Shown: positions 46,558 through 56,772, counted from the stretch's first letter. The stretch: DNA of 64,000 nucleotides from Roseococcus sp. SYP-B2431 (GCF_004336745.1 NZ_SJXD01000025.1:372001-436000), one strand, 5' to 3'. Notes: generated by a model from the sequence alone, not told the origin. Program-made: numbers and translations.

Positions 46558-47492
46558 CGGTTCTGCTGATCGCGCTGCTGGTGGAGGCGGCTTTCGGCTA
46601 TCCCGACCGGATCCTGCGCATCATCGGCCATCCCGTGATCTGGATGGGCCGCCTGATTTCCGCGCTCGACGGCCGGCTGAACCGTCCGGCGCTGGAGTTC
46701 TCCCAGCGCCGGACCCTCGGGATCCTCGCGCTGGCGATCCTGTTCGTCGCGGCGGGGCTGGGTGGCGATGTGACGCAGACCGTCCTCGGCGTCGTGCTGA
46801 CGGGGGTGGTGGCCAGTTCGCTTCTCGCGCAGCGCAGCCTGCACGCGCATGTCGAGCGCGTGGCGGCGGCGCTCGAGACCGGCGGGATCGAGGCCGGGCG
46901 CGAGGCGGTGTCGCATATCGTCGGGCGCGATCCGCAGAGCCTCGACGAGGCCGGCGTGGCGCGCGCCGCCATCGAGAGCCTCGCCGAGAACTTTTCGGAC
47001 GGGGTGGTGGCGCCCGCCTTCTGGATCGGCATGGGCGGCCTGCCCGGCGGCGCGATCTACAAGGCGGTGAACACGGCCGACAGCATGATCGGCCATCGCT
47101 CGGAGAAGTACCTGGCTTATGGCTGGGCCTCGGCGCGGCTGGACGACCTGCTGAACCTGCCGGCCTCGCGGCTGTCGGCGGTGCTGATCACCGCCGCTGC
47201 ATGCGTGCTCGGCCTGGATTGGCGGGGCGCCTGGCGAGCGGTGCGCCGCGACGCGCGGCATCACCGCTCGCCCAATGCCGGTTGGCCCGAGGCGGCCATG
47301 GCCGGCGCGCTGGGCCTGGCGCTGGCCGGGCCGCGCGCCTATGGCGGCGTGGTCGTGGAGGACGGCTTCATGGGCGACGGCCGGCGCGAGGCGGGCGCCG
47401 CCGATATCCGCGCGGCGCTGCGGCTGTTCCGCACGGCCGACACGCTGGGCGTCACGCTGGTGGCGCTGCTCTGGCTCATCGGGCGAGGCTGA
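46554..47492 (+). CDS. cobD: Adenosylcobinamide-phosphate synthase (CobD/CbiB)
   Basis: This 312-residue membrane protein joins adenosylcobyric acid to aminopropanol (phosphate). Several hydrophobic helices ([44 protein letters not shown], near C-terminal [13 protein letters not shown]) and the family signatures [28 protein letters not shown] and [18 protein letters not shown] are present. ATG overlaps the cobC stop. Its 3' end overlaps that of cobQ on the opposite strand by 17 bp. Confidence 0.95.
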   Translation: MTVLLIALLVEAAFGYPDRILRIIGHPVIWMGRLISALDGRLNRPALEFSQRRTLGILALAILFVAAGLGGDVTQTVLGVVLTGVVASSLLAQRSLHAHVERVAAALETGGIEAGREAVSHIVGRDPQSLDEAGVARAAIESLAENFSDGVVAPAFWIGMGGLPGGAIYKAVNTADSMIGHRSEKYLAYGWASARLDDLLNLPASRLSAVLITAAACVLGLDWRGAWRAVRRDARHHRSPNAGWPEAAMAGALGLALAGPRAYGGVVVEDGFMGDGRREAGAADIRAALRLFRTADTLGVTLVALLWLIGRG

Positions 47493-48954
47493 GCAGCCGG
47501 TCGAGGTCGAGATGCGCGGCGACATGCGCGGCCAGCGCATCCAGCGCCGCCTCGATGCGCGTCTCGTAGCCGATCGCCGGGGCGCCGGCGGCGAAGCGCG
47601 CGAGCCAGGCGGCGCGCTGGGAATCCGCGTCGAAGAGGCCGTGCACATAGGTGCCGAGGACGCGCCCGTCGGCGGAGACGGCGCCCTCCGCGCCACCATT
47701 CGCGAGATGCGCGAAGGGGCGCGCGCGGTCCGGCCCCTCGGTGCGGCCGATATGCATCTCGTAGCCGGCGAAGCCCGCGCCGTCCGCGGTGGCGCCGCTC
47801 GCCGGCTCCAGCCGCTTGTCGCCGCTCAGCACGGTGGCGACATCGAGCAGCCCGAGGCCCGGCACGGAGCCGGGCGGGCCTTCCATGCCCTCCGGATCGG
47901 CGATCTCCCGCCCCAGCATCTGGTAGCCGCCGCAGAGCCCCAGCACCGCGCCGCCGCGGCGCAGATGGGCGGCGATGTCCACGTCGAAGCCGGCCGCGCG
48001 AAGGGCCCCGAGGTCGGCGATGGTGGCCTTGGAGCCGGGCAGGATCACGAGATCCGCGTCGCCGGGCAGGGCCGAGCCGGGCCGCACGCGGACCACCTCC
48101 ACCGCGGGCTCGGCGATGAGCGGGTCGAGATCGTCGAAATTGGCGATGCGCGGCAGCACCGGCACGGCGATGCGCAGCTTCGCGCCGGGATTGCGCGGCA
48201 GCACGTGGTCCAGCGCCAGCGCGTCCTCGGCGGGAAGCTGCGCGGCCTCGGGCAGAAAAGGCAGCAGGCCGAGCGACACCCAGCCGGTGCGCTCCGCGAT
48301 CAGCGCCATGCCGTCCGCGAAGAGCGCGGGATCGCCGCGGAACTTGTTCACCACGAAGCCGCGGATCATCGCGGCATCGGCCGGATCGAGCACGGAATGG
48401 GTGCCGACGAGGCTCGCGATCACGCCGCCGCGATCGATGTCGCCGATCAGGACCACCGGCACATCGGCCGCGCGGGCAAAGCCCATATTGGCGATGTCGT
48501 TGGCGCGCAGATTCACCTCCGACGCGCTGCCCGCCCCCTCGACCAGCACGAGGTCGGCCTCGCCGCGCATCCGCGCAAAGCTGTCGAGCACGGCGGGCAT
48601 CAGCCCGGCCTTCAAACGCTGGTATTCCGCGGCTTTGGCGCTGCCCTGCATGCGCCCCTGCACGACGATCTGCGCGCCGATCAGGCTCTGCGGCTTCAGC
48701 AGCACCGGGTTCATGTGCACGCTGAGCGGCACGCGCGCCGCCCGCGCCTGCAGGGCCTGCGCACGGCCGATCTCGCCGCCATCCGCCGTGACCGCCGCGT
48801 TGTTCGACATGTTCTGCGGCTTGAACGGCCGCACGCGCAGGCCGCGCCGGGCGAAGGCCCGCGCCAGCCCCGCGACGACGAGCGACTTTCCCACGTCGGA
48901 GCCCGTGCCCTGGAACATCAGGCTTTTTGAAAGTATCCCGCGAGGGGCAGCCAT
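47476..48954 (-). CDS. cobQ: Cobyric acid synthase
   Basis: This 492-residue glutamine amidotransferase amidates four side chains of adenosylcobyrinic acid a,c-diamide. The N-terminal dethiobiotin-synthetase-like domain has the P-loop [11 protein letters not shown] and [12 protein letters not shown]; the C-terminal class I amidotransferase-like domain has [12 protein letters not shown] with the catalytic Cys and [12 protein letters not shown] at 48954 overlaps the cobO stop by one base (TGATG). It is the last gene of the leftward cobP-cobO-cobQ operon. Confidence 0.96.
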   Translation of the reverse strand: MAAPRGILSKSLMFQGTGSDVGKSLVVAGLARAFARRGLRVRPFKPQNMSNNAAVTADGGEIGRAQALQARAARVPLSVHMNPVLLKPQSLIGAQIVVQGRMQGSAKAAEYQRLKAGLMPAVLDSFARMRGEADLVLVEGAGSASEVNLRANDIANMGFARAADVPVVLIGDIDRGGVIASLVGTHSVLDPADAAMIRGFVVNKFRGDPALFADGMALIAERTGWVSLGLLPFLPEAAQLPAEDALALDHVLPRNPGAKLRIAVPVLPRIANFDDLDPLIAEPAVEVVRVRPGSALPGDADLVILPGSKATIADLGALRAAGFDVDIAAHLRRGGAVLGLCGGYQMLGREIADPEGMEGPPGSVPGLGLLDVATVLSGDKRLEPASGATADGAGFAGYEMHIGRTEGPDRARPFAHLANGGAEGAVSADGRVLGTYVHGLFDADSQRAAWLARFAAGAPAIGYETRIEAALDALAAHVAAHLDLDRLLSLAR

Positions 48955-49568
48955 CAGAACTCCACGCCCTTCTGCGCGCGCACGCCGGCGGAGAAATGGT
49001 GCTTGGTCGCGCCCATCTCGGTCACGCAATCCGCGGCCTCGATCAGCTCCGGCTTCGCGTTGCGGCCGGTGACGACGACATGAAGCCCCTCGCGCCGCGC
49101 GCGCAGCGTGGCGACCACCTCCGCGAGGTCCAGCATCTCGTAGCGCAGGGCGATGCTGAGCTCGTCCAGCACAACGAGGTCCAGCGACGGATCGGCCAGC
49201 ATGCGCCGCGCCTGCTCCCAGGCGCGCGCGGCGGCGGCGAGGTCGCGCGCGCGGTCCTGCGTCTCCCAGGTGAAGCCCTCGCCCATGCTGTGCCACTGCA
49301 CGCGGTCGCCGAAGGCGGAGAAGCCGTCCTGCTCGCCGGAATGCCAGGCGCCCTTGACGAACTGCACCACGCCCACGCGCCCGCCCGTGCCGAGCATGCG
49401 CAGCGCCAGGCCGAAGGCGGCCGTGGATTTGCCCTTGCCCGGCCCGGTGTTTACGATCAGCAGGCCCTTCGCGACGATGGGCTTCGACGCGACCTCCGCA
49501 TCCTGCACGGCCTTGCGCCTACGCATCTTCTCGCGATGCCGTGCGGCCTCTTCCTCGATGGTGCTCAT
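48954..49568 (-). CDS. cobO: Cob(I)yrinic acid a,c-diamide adenosyltransferase
   Basis: This 204-residue CobA/CobO-type ATP:corrinoid adenosyltransferase has the P-loop [45 protein letters not shown] and [16 protein letters not shown]. It attaches the adenosyl ligand to the cobalt. ATG at 49568 overlaps the cobP stop by 4 bp. The longer frame reading back to 49898 is cobP in another frame. Confidence 0.96.
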   Translation of the reverse strand: MSTIEEEAARHREKMRRRKAVQDAEVASKPIVAKGLLIVNTGPGKGKSTAAFGLALRMLGTGGRVGVVQFVKGAWHSGEQDGFSAFGDRVQWHSMGEGFTWETQDRARDLAAAARAWEQARRMLADPSLDLVVLDELSIALRYEMLDLAEVVATLRARREGLHVVVTGRNAKPELIEAADCVTEMGATKHHFSAGVRAQKGVEF

Positions 49569-50071
49569 TTCAACCTCAGAGGAATGCCGGCCACGACCAG
49601 CTCCACCCGCCCCGCCACGGCGGCGACCTGCTGGTTCAGCCGGCCCTGCGCGTCCCGGAAGCGGCGGCCCAGCGGCGTCGCCGGGACGATGCCCGAGCCG
49701 ACCTCGTTGGACACCAGCACGGTCGGCGCCGCGCGCGCCAGCAGGGCCGCCAGCAGCGATCCGGTGGCGGCGTCCAGCTCCGCTTCGGCCAGCATCAGGT
49801 TGCTCAGCCACAGCGTCAGGCAATCCACCAGCAGCGGCGCGACACCCGCCGCCGCGATCGCCTCCGGAAGCTCGCGCGGCGCATCCACGGTCACCCATCC
49901 GGCGGGCCGCCGTGCCCGGTGCTGGGCGATGCGTGCCGTCATCTCCGGATCGTAGGATTCGGCCGTGGCGATATAGGTCCAGGGCGGCGATTCGGCCTGG
50001 ACCAGCGCCTCCGCGTGCCGGCTCTTGCCGGAGCGCGCGCCGCCGAGGACGAGGGTGATCGGGTTGGCCAT
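49565..50071 (-). CDS. cobP: Bifunctional adenosylcobinamide kinase/guanylyltransferase
   Basis: This 168-residue CobP/CobU has ITLVLGGARSGKSRHAE (P-loop), YIATAESYDPEMTARIAQHRARRP (active-site His), LVDCLTLWLSNLM and SNEVGSGIVP. It phosphorylates adenosylcobinamide and transfers GMP in nucleotide-loop assembly. ATG at 50071 is the first gene of the leftward operon. Its promoter must lie within the 85 bp between it and the oppositely oriented riboswitch. Confidence 0.95.
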   Translation of the reverse strand: MANPITLVLGGARSGKSRHAEALVQAESPPWTYIATAESYDPEMTARIAQHRARRPAGWVTVDAPRELPEAIAAAGVAPLLVDCLTLWLSNLMLAEAELDAATGSLLAALLARAAPTVLVSNEVGSGIVPATPLGRRFRDAQGRLNQQVAAVAGRVELVVAGIPLRLK

Positions 50072-50155
50072 GGGGCGCGGACCATGGCCGCAGCCGCGCG
50101 GAACGGCAATGGCGTTGACAGTCCAGGCCCGCCCGTGTCTCTCATGCCCTCGCTT

Positions 50156-50342
50156 GATGGTCCCCGCCGGGAGGCGGGGTGAAAAGGGAACATGGAACGG
50201 GCGCCGCAGGGTTCCCGAAGCCGTGGCTGCCCCCGCAACTGTGAGCGGAGAGCCCGTGCCACACAGCCACTGGAACGGCCCGAAAGGGCGCTCCGGGAAG
50301 GCGGCACCGGGCGTCGATCCGCGAGCCAGGAGACCTGCCATC
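50156..50342 (+). promoter_or_regulatory. Cobalamin (B12) riboswitch
   Basis: The aptamer core matches the consensus: GGTGAAAAGGGAAC (from 50178), GCTGCCCCCGCAACTGTGAGCGG, GCCACTGG, CGGGAAGGCGG and the B12 box GCGAGCCAGGAGACCTGCC. P1 closes between GATGG (50156-50160) and CCATC (50338-50342). It lies on the plus strand ahead of DUF1636-cobW-cobN, so excess adenosylcobalamin should switch off this operon. Confidence 0.97.
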
Positions 50343-50431
50343 CTGCGACAGACCACCGTGCCGGGCGGGGTGCCTCGGCGCGGCCGCCATCCCGGCGACG
50401 GCGCGCCCGCGTGCCGCGACTGCATCCCATT

Positions 50432-50450
50432 CCCGCGCCCTCGGCGCGGG
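50432..50450 (+). promoter_or_regulatory. Riboswitch expression-platform hairpin
   Basis: This is a perfect 8-bp stem CCCGCGCC / GGCGCGGG with a 3-nt loop, 90 bp after the aptamer and immediately before the GGAG (50452-50455) that serves the TTG at 50463. No U-tract follows. The position suggests control of translation initiation, not transcription termination. Confidence 0.5.
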
Positions 50451-50462
50451 CGGAGCGTGCGC

Positions 50463-50834
50463 TTGTCCCTCTCCCCACCGGTGACGGTCTTCGTCTGCAC
50501 GACCTGTCGCCATCCCGACGACGCGACGGACGCCCAGCCGCGCGCCGGCGCCCGCCTCGCGGCCATGCTCGCCCAGCCGCGGGAGGGAGTGGAGGTCCGC
50601 GAGGTGGAGTGCCTGGCCAATTGCAAGCGGGGCCCTTCCGTCGCCATGGCGCGGCCGGGGGGCTGGAGCTACGTCTTCGGCGGCCTGTCTCCCGCCGATG
50701 CCGCGGCCGTGCTGGAAGGGGCGCAGCTCCTCTCCGGCTCCGCCGACGGGCTGATGCCCTGGCGCGGCCGCCCCGAGCCCTTGAAGCGCGGCCTCGTCGC
50801 CCGCATCCCACCCCTTCCCGGAGCCCCGGCATGA
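50463..50834 (+). CDS. DUF1636 family metal-related protein
   Basis: This 123-residue protein has VFVCTTCRHPDD at the N-terminus, VECLANCKRGPSVAMARPGGWSYVFGGLSP in the middle and a thioredoxin-like ferredoxin layout (four Cys: CTTC and CLANC). DUF1636 genes commonly sit in B12-controlled or cobalt-related operons next to cobW. Start uncertain: TTG at 50463 has GGAG 7 bp upstream; GTG at 50481 is the alternative. The stop overlaps the cobW ATG by 4 bp. Precise role unknown, perhaps metal binding. Confidence 0.78.
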   Translation: MSLSPPVTVFVCTTCRHPDDATDAQPRAGARLAAMLAQPREGVEVREVECLANCKRGPSVAMARPGGWSYVFGGLSPADAAAVLEGAQLLSGSADGLMPWRGRPEPLKRGLVARIPPLPGAPA

Positions 50835-51862
50835 GCCTCGCCCGCATTCCCTGCACCATCGTCACGGGCTTCCTCGGCGCTGGTAAGACGACCCTGATCC
50901 GCCACATGCTGCAGAACCCGGGAGGGAGGCGGCTCGCGGTGATCGTGAACGAGTTCGGCGATGTCGGCATGGACGCGGAAATCCTGCGCGGCTGCGGCGC
51001 CGAGGCCTGCCACGAGGCCGGCATCATCGAGCTCGCCAATGGCTGCATCTGCTGCACCGTCGCCGACGATTTCGTGCCCGCGCTGGATGCGCTGCTCGCG
51101 CTGGACCCGAAGCCCGACCATATCCTGATCGAGACCTCGGGCCTGGCCCTGCCCAAGCCGCTGGTCCAGGCCTTCCACTGGCCGGCGATCAAGGGCCGCG
51201 TGACGGTGGATGGCGTGGTGGCCGTGGTGGACGGCGCGGCCCTGTCCGAGGGGCGCGTGGCGGCCGATCCGGCGGCGCTGGCGGCGCAGCGCGCGGCCGA
51301 TCCCTCGCTGGATCACGAGGATCCGGTGGAAGAGGTCTTCGAGGACCAGATCGCCTGCGCTGATCTCGTGGTGATGACCAAGGCGGACCTGCTGGATGCG
51401 AAGGCGCTCGCCCGCGCCCATGCCGCGATCGCCGAGGCGATGCCGCGGGCGGTGAACGTGGTCAACAGCGCGCAGGGGCAGCTCGATCCGGGCGTGATGC
51501 TGGGCCTGCAAGTGGCGGCGGAGGCCGACATCGAGAACCGCCGCACGCATCACGACGGCGAGCTGGACCACGACCACGACGATTTCTACACGGTGGTGAT
51601 GGAGCTCCCCGAGGCCGCCGATCCGGCCGCGCTCGCCGCACGAGTCGCGTCCGCCTGCCGCGTCACGGGCGTGCTGCGCGCCAAGGGCTTCTGCCGCGTC
51701 GCGGGCAAGTCGATGCGGCTGCTGGTCCAGGCGGTCGGCCAGCGGGTGTCGCACCACTACGACCGCGCCTGGGAGCCGGCGGAGGCGCGGCGCGGGCGGC
51801 TGGTGGTGATCGGGCTCAAAGGCTTCGACCAGGCCGCCGTCGCGAAGGCCCTGGCGGGGTAG
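50831..51862 (+). CDS. cobW: Cobalamin biosynthesis GTPase CobW
   Basis: This 343-residue G3E-family GTPase has IPCTIVTGFLGAGKTTLIRHML (P-loop), VIVNEFGDVGMD, the metal motif GCICC (CxCC) and VMTKADLL (G4), with a His-rich HHDGELDHDHDD stretch in the C-terminal half. It is thought to deliver cobalt to CobNST. ATG at 50831 overlaps DUF1636; cobN begins 1 bp after its stop. Confidence 0.96.
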   Translation: MSLARIPCTIVTGFLGAGKTTLIRHMLQNPGGRRLAVIVNEFGDVGMDAEILRGCGAEACHEAGIIELANGCICCTVADDFVPALDALLALDPKPDHILIETSGLALPKPLVQAFHWPAIKGRVTVDGVVAVVDGAALSEGRVAADPAALAAQRAADPSLDHEDPVEEVFEDQIACADLVVMTKADLLDAKALARAHAAIAEAMPRAVNVVNSAQGQLDPGVMLGLQVAAEADIENRRTHHDGELDHDHDDFYTVVMELPEAADPAALAARVASACRVTGVLRAKGFCRVAGKSMRLLVQAVGQRVSHHYDRAWEPAEARRGRLVVIGLKGFDQAAVAKALAG

Positions 51863-51863
51863 C

Positions 51864-54800
51864 GTGCATATCCTGGCCACCACCGCCGCCTCGATCGACG
51901 GGCTGGCCGAGCCGGTCGACCTGCGCCAGGCGCCGGCCCCGATGGTGGTGCTCTCCTTCACTGACAGCGACCTCGCCGGGCTCGCGGCGGCCCATGCGGC
52001 GGAGCGGGATGCCGTGCCAGAGCTGCGGCTCGTGCATCTGCGCGACCTGCGGCATCCCATGTCGGTGGACCTCTGGCTGGAGCGGACCGGCGTCCATGCC
52101 CGGCTGATCGTCCTGCGGCTGCTCGGCGGGCCGGACTGGTGGCGCTATGGCGTCGAGCGGCTGGCCGAGGCGGCGCGCGCGCAGGGCATCGCGCTCGCGG
52201 TGCTGCCCGGCGAGGATGGCGACGATCCGCGGCTGGCGGAACTCGGCACGCTGCCCGCGGGGGAGCATGCGGCGCTGCTCGCCTATTTCCGCGAGGGCGG
52301 GATCGCTAATCTGCGCGCGCTGCTGCGGCGGATGGCCGGGCATGCCGGCGTCGCGCTGGAGGCCGCGCCGCCGCATCGCCTGCCGCGCGCGGGCGCCTGG
52401 AAGCCGGGCGTCGGCGAGGCGCCCGTCGCGCGCGACGGCGACCGGCCCGTCGTGCCCATCCTCTTCTACCGCTCCATGCTGCTGGCCGAGGATGCGGCGC
52501 CCGTGGCCGCTCTGGCCGAGGCGCTGGAAGGGCAGGGGATCGCCGCCGTCCCGCTCTTCGTCGCGAGCCTCAAGGAGGCGGAAAGCCTGGCTTTCGTGCG
52601 CGAGGCGATGGCCGCCCTGCGACCTTCCGTCATCGTCGCCACCACGGGCTTTGCCTCAGGCGATGCCGCGGCGCTCGGCGCGGCGGGCGTGCCGGTCCTC
52701 CAGGCGGTGATGGCGACGACCTCGCGCGCGGCCTGGGAGGGCAGCCCACGCGGGCTGGGCGGCGCGGACCTGGCCATGCATGTCGTGCTGCCGGAGCTCG
52801 ATGGGCGCGTGCTGGCCGGCGCGCTGAGCTTCAAGGAGGGCGGGCCCGGCCCGGTGAACCGCGTGGAGCCCGACCGCGTCGCGCAGGTCGCGGCGCGCGT
52901 GGCGGCGCTGATCCGGCTGCAGCGGACGGCCCGGGCGGAACGGCGCGTCGCGGTGCTCATCCCGGATTATCCGGGCGCGGGTGGGCGCGCGGGCTATGCC
53001 GTCGGCCTGGATGTGCCGGAGAGCGTGCGGACGCTGCTGCTCGACCTCGCGGCGGCCGGCTACACGGTCGGACCGGTTCCGGAGACATCGCGTGAGCTGA
53101 TGGAAGCGCTGGAAAGGTCGCTGGAGGCGGCGCCGATCCCCGCCTTGCCGTCCACGGTGACGGCCGCCTGGGCGGAAACGGACGCCGCCCGCTTCCGGGC
53201 GCTGCGCTTCGGCAACGTCACCGTCGCCATCGCGCCCGACCGGGGCCGGGCCGAATCCCGCCGTGCGGACTGGCATGATCCCGCGCTGCCGCCGCACCCC
53301 GCGCTGCTCGGCTTCGGCGCCTGGCTGCGGGCGAATGTCGACGCCGTGGTCCATATGGGCGCGCATGGGGCGATTGAATGGCTGCCGGGCAAGGCGGTCG
53401 CGCTCACCGCCGACTGCTTTCCCGAGCGCGTGCTCGGCGCGCTGCCCGTGGTCTACCCCTTCCTCGTCTCCAATCCGGGCGAGGCGGCGCAGGCCAAGCG
53501 GCGCATCGCGGCGGTGACGCTGGGCCATCTCCCGCCGCGCCTCGCCGGCACCGGGCTGCACGGCGCCACGCGCGACCTGGAGCGGCTGCTGGACGAATAC
53601 GCCGTCGCCGACGGGCTCGACCCGCGCCGCCGCGAGCGGCTGGCGAAGCTCATCCTGGAGCAGGCCGGCACGGTGCCGGGCCTGGCGCCCGGCGCGGCGC
53701 CCCAGGAGGTGCTGAAGCAGCTCGATTCCTGGCTCTGCGACCTGAAGGAGTTGGCGATCAAGGACGGGCTGCATGTCTTAGGCCGCGCGGAGGACGAGCA
53801 GCGCCGGCCCAGCGCCGAGGCTGAGCGCAGGGCGCTGCTCGAGGCGCTCGACGGACGGGCGGTGGCGGCCGGCCCTGGCGGCGCGCCCGCGCGTGGGCGC
53901 CGCGACGTGCTGCCCACCGGCCGGAACCTCTACGCCGCCGATCCGCGCGGGCTGCCGACCGAGACGGCCATGGATCTCGGCCGCCTCGCCGCCGAGGAGG
54001 TGGTCCGCCTGCACCTTCAGGAGCAGGGCGAGATGCCGCGCGCGGTCGTGACCGATCTCTGGGCCAGCGCGACGCTCCGCAGCGGCGGCGAGGAGATCGC
54101 GCAGGGCCTCGCCCTCATGGGCTGCCGCCCCGTCTGGGACGCGGCGACGGGCCGCGTCACCGGCATCGAGGTGCTGCCGCCCGCCGTCATGGGGCGCCCG
54201 CGCGTGGACGTGACCTTCCGGCTCTCCGGCCTGTTCCGCGACCTCTTCCCGGCGCAGATCGCGCTGCTCGACGCGGCGACGCGCGCGGTGGCGGCGCGCG
54301 AGGAGGAGGCCGGCGAGAATCCGCTCGCCGCCGCGCCCGGCCCGCGCATCTTCGGCGCCGCGCCCGGGGCCTATGGCGCGGGGATTGAGGACGCGCTCGC
54401 CTCCGGCGGATGGACCACGCGCGACGCGCTGGGCCGCGCCTATCTCGACGCGGCCTCACACGCCTATGGCGGCGTGGGGGGGGACGGCCTGGCCGCACCC
54501 GGCGCCTTCGAGAAGCGCGTGGCGGCGGCCGACGCGCTGCTGCACGGCAGCGACGACCCCGCCCGCGACCTGCTGGAGGGCAGCGCCGATTCCGCGCATC
54601 TCGGCGGTTTCGCCAGCGCGGCGCGGCTGCTCGGCACGGCGCCGCTGCTGATCTCGCTCGACACCACCGATCCGTCGCGGCCGCGGGCGCGCCCCCTCGC
54701 GGCCCAGCTCGCGCGGCTGGTCCATGGCCGCATCGCGCCGCGCTTCGTCGAAGGCCAGATGCGCCACGGCCCCCGCGGCGCCTCGGAGCTGGCCGAGACT

Positions 54801-55040
54801 GTCGACCGCCTCGTCGCCTTCGCCGAGACCACCGATTCCGTGCCGGATTCCGCTCTCGATGCGGTGCACGACGCCTATCTCGGCGACGATGCCGTGCGCG
54901 ATTTCCTTGCGCGCGAGAATCCGGCGGCCCTTCGCGCCATCGCGCGGCGCTTCGCCGATGCGCGCCGCCGTGGCCTCTGGCATCCGCGCGCCAACGACGT
55001 GGATGCAGGCCTCGCCGCGCTGCTGGCGGAGGCCGCATGA
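51864..55040 (+). CDS. cobN: Cobaltochelatase subunit CobN
   Basis: This is a 1058-residue large chelatase subunit which, with CobS and CobT (not in this window), inserts cobalt into hydrogenobyrinic acid a,c-diamide. Typical blocks are AVMATTSRAAWEGSPRGLG, VAVLIPDYPGAGGRAGYAVGLDVPES, VVHMGAHGAIEWLPGKAVALT, YPFLVSNPGEAAQAKRR, LPTGRNLYAADPRGLPTETA and VDVTFRLSGLFRDLFPAQI. It starts GTG at 51864. Somewhat shorter than the ~1250-residue Pseudomonas denitrificans protein, mainly at the N-terminus. Overlaps cobG by 4 bp. Confidence 0.95.
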   Translation: MHILATTAASIDGLAEPVDLRQAPAPMVVLSFTDSDLAGLAAAHAAERDAVPELRLVHLRDLRHPMSVDLWLERTGVHARLIVLRLLGGPDWWRYGVERLAEAARAQGIALAVLPGEDGDDPRLAELGTLPAGEHAALLAYFREGGIANLRALLRRMAGHAGVALEAAPPHRLPRAGAWKPGVGEAPVARDGDRPVVPILFYRSMLLAEDAAPVAALAEALEGQGIAAVPLFVASLKEAESLAFVREAMAALRPSVIVATTGFASGDAAALGAAGVPVLQAVMATTSRAAWEGSPRGLGGADLAMHVVLPELDGRVLAGALSFKEGGPGPVNRVEPDRVAQVAARVAALIRLQRTARAERRVAVLIPDYPGAGGRAGYAVGLDVPESVRTLLLDLAAAGYTVGPVPETSRELMEALERSLEAAPIPALPSTVTAAWAETDAARFRALRFGNVTVAIAPDRGRAESRRADWHDPALPPHPALLGFGAWLRANVDAVVHMGAHGAIEWLPGKAVALTADCFPERVLGALPVVYPFLVSNPGEAAQAKRRIAAVTLGHLPPRLAGTGLHGATRDLERLLDEYAVADGLDPRRRERLAKLILEQAGTVPGLAPGAAPQEVLKQLDSWLCDLKELAIKDGLHVLGRAEDEQRRPSAEAERRALLEALDGRAVAAGPGGAPARGRRDVLPTGRNLYAADPRGLPTETAMDLGRLAAEEVVRLHLQEQGEMPRAVVTDLWASATLRSGGEEIAQGLALMGCRPVWDAATGRVTGIEVLPPAVMGRPRVDVTFRLSGLFRDLFPAQIALLDAATRAVAAREEEAGENPLAAAPGPRIFGAAPGAYGAGIEDALASGGWTTRDALGRAYLDAASHAYGGVGGDGLAAPGAFEKRVAAADALLHGSDDPARDLLEGSADSAHLGGFASAARLLGTAPLLISLDTTDPSRPRARPLAAQLARLVHGRIAPRFVEGQMRHGPRGASELAETVDRLVAFAETTDSVPDSALDAVHDAYLGDDAVRDFLARENPAALRAIARRFADARRRGLWHPRANDVDAGLAALLAEAA

Positions 55041-56149
55041 CCCCGCGCGGCGCCTGCCCGAGCCTTGCCGTGCCCATGCAGACGGGCGACGGGCTGCTGC
55101 TGCGCGCCCCGGCCTGCGACTGGACGCCGGCGATGGCGCTGGCCATCGCGCGGTCGGCCGCGGCCTTCGGCAACGGCGTCGTGGAGATCACCGCGCGCGG
55201 CAACCTGCAGCTTCGCGGCTTGCGCCCGGAGACCGCCGGGCCGTGCGGCGAGTCGCTGGTCGCGCTCGGCATCGCCGATGCGCCGGCCGTGATGGCTGGG
55301 CCGCTCGCGGGCCGCGATCCGCTGGAGCTGGCTGATCCCCGCGGAATCGCGGCAGCGGTCGCGGCCAGCTGGCCCGAGGGGCTGGCCCCCAAGACCTCGG
55401 TCGTCGTCGACGGGGGCGGCGCGCTGCACCTGGACGCGGTCGCTGCCGACCTGCGGCTCGTTGCGATGGAGGAGGGCGGCTGGTTGCTCGGCCTCGACGG
55501 CGTGACCACCCGTTGGCTGGCCCGCGTCGATTCCACAGGGGCGGCCGAGGCCGTGCTTCGCCAGCTTCGCCGTCTGGGCACCCGGCGGGCACGGGATATG
55601 CCGGTCGAATCGGGCACCACGCCACCCCCCGCCCGCGCGCCGGCGGAGCCGATCGGCCGGCATGCGGCGGGCGCGATTGGTGTGGCGGGCGCCTTCGGCA
55701 CGCTCGACGCGCCGGTCCTGGCCGCCTTCGCCGAAGCCCTGCCGCCGCAGGCGCTGCTTCGCCCGGCGCCCGGCCGCGCCCTGCTCGTGCTCGGCATCGG
55801 CGTGGAGGAGGGCGGCACGCTCCTGGCCACCGCCGGCCGCCTCGGCCTCGTGACCGATCCGTCCGATCCCCGTCGCCGGATCGCGGCCTGCCCGGGCGCG
55901 CCGGCCTGCGCGAGCGCGGAGGCGGCGACACGGCCGCTGGCCGCCGCCCTGGCGGCGCTGCCTGACCTGCCGGGCATGCTCCATGTCTCCGGCTGCGCCA
56001 AGGGCTGCGCCCATCCGGGCCCGGCGGCGATCACCCTGGTGGGGCGCGACGGCGGCTTCGGCCTGGTCCGGGCTGGCGGGCCGCGCGATCTTCCGGCATG
56101 CCATCTGGCGCCCGGCGAGGTGGCCGCGGCGCTCAGGGACTGGCGATGA
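55037..56149 (+). CDS. cobG: Precorrin-3B synthase (CobG)
   Basis: This 370-residue sulfite-reductase-like monooxygenase uses O2 to convert precorrin-3A to -3B, the defining step of the aerobic pathway. It has EITARGNLQLRGL, the iron-sulfur/siroheme region AACPGAPACASAEA and VSGCAKGCAHPGPA (cluster Cys residues). ATG at 55037 overlaps cobN by 4 bp; the stop overlaps cobH by 4 bp. Its presence with CobN places this organism on the aerobic route. Confidence 0.93.
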   Translation: MTPRGACPSLAVPMQTGDGLLLRAPACDWTPAMALAIARSAAAFGNGVVEITARGNLQLRGLRPETAGPCGESLVALGIADAPAVMAGPLAGRDPLELADPRGIAAAVAASWPEGLAPKTSVVVDGGGALHLDAVAADLRLVAMEEGGWLLGLDGVTTRWLARVDSTGAAEAVLRQLRRLGTRRARDMPVESGTTPPPARAPAEPIGRHAAGAIGVAGAFGTLDAPVLAAFAEALPPQALLRPAPGRALLVLGIGVEEGGTLLATAGRLGLVTDPSDPRRRIAACPGAPACASAEAATRPLAAALAALPDLPGMLHVSGCAKGCAHPGPAAITLVGRDGGFGLVRAGGPRDLPACHLAPGEVAAALRDWR

Positions 56150-56772
56150 CCGACTATATCCGCGACGGCGCGGCGATCTACGAAAGATCCTTCGCGATCA
56201 TCCGCGCCGAGGCCGACCTCTCGCGCTTCGCGCTGGAGGAGGAGGACGTCGCCGTCCGCATGATCCACGCCTGCGGCATGGTCGAGGCGGCGGCGCATTT
56301 CGCCTTCGCGCCCGGCTTCGTCGCGGCGGCCCGCGCCGCGCTGGCCTCAGGCGCGCCGATCCTCTGCGACGCCGAGATGGTGGCGCGCGGCGTCACGCAG
56401 GCGCGGCTGCCGGCGCGGAACGAGGTGCTCTGCGCCCTGCGTGAGCCCGGCGTGCCCGCGCTGGCCGAACGCCTCGGCACCACACGCTCGGCCGCTGCCT
56501 TCGAACTGCTGCGCGACCGCATGGCGGGCGCGCTGATCGCCATCGGCAATGCGCCGACCGCGCTGTTCCATCTGCTGGAGATGCTGGCCGCCGGCGCGCC
56601 GCGGCCGGCCGCGATCATCGGCATGCCGGTGGGCTTCGTGGGCGCGGCGGAATCCAAGGAGGCGCTGAGCGGCAGCGGACTCGGCATCCCCTGGGCCGTG
56701 GTCCGCGGGCGGCTCGGCGGCAGCGCCATGACGGCGGCGGCGGTGAACGCGCTCGCCAGGGCCGGACTGTGA
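56146..56772 (+). CDS. cobH: Precorrin-8X methylmutase
   Basis: This is a 208-residue CobH/CbiC, moving the C11 methyl to C12. Signs are DYIRDGAAIYERSFAIIRAEADL, RMIHACGMVEAAAHFAF (catalytic His), ILCDAEMVARGV and IGMPVGFVGAAESKEAL. Starts with the ATG overlapping the cobG stop by 4 bp and overlaps the cobI GTG by 4 bp. Confidence 0.96.
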   Translation: MTDYIRDGAAIYERSFAIIRAEADLSRFALEEEDVAVRMIHACGMVEAAAHFAFAPGFVAAARAALASGAPILCDAEMVARGVTQARLPARNEVLCALREPGVPALAERLGTTRSAAAFELLRDRMAGALIAIGNAPTALFHLLEMLAAGAPRPAAIIGMPVGFVGAAESKEALSGSGLGIPWAVVRGRLGGSAMTAAAVNALARAGL

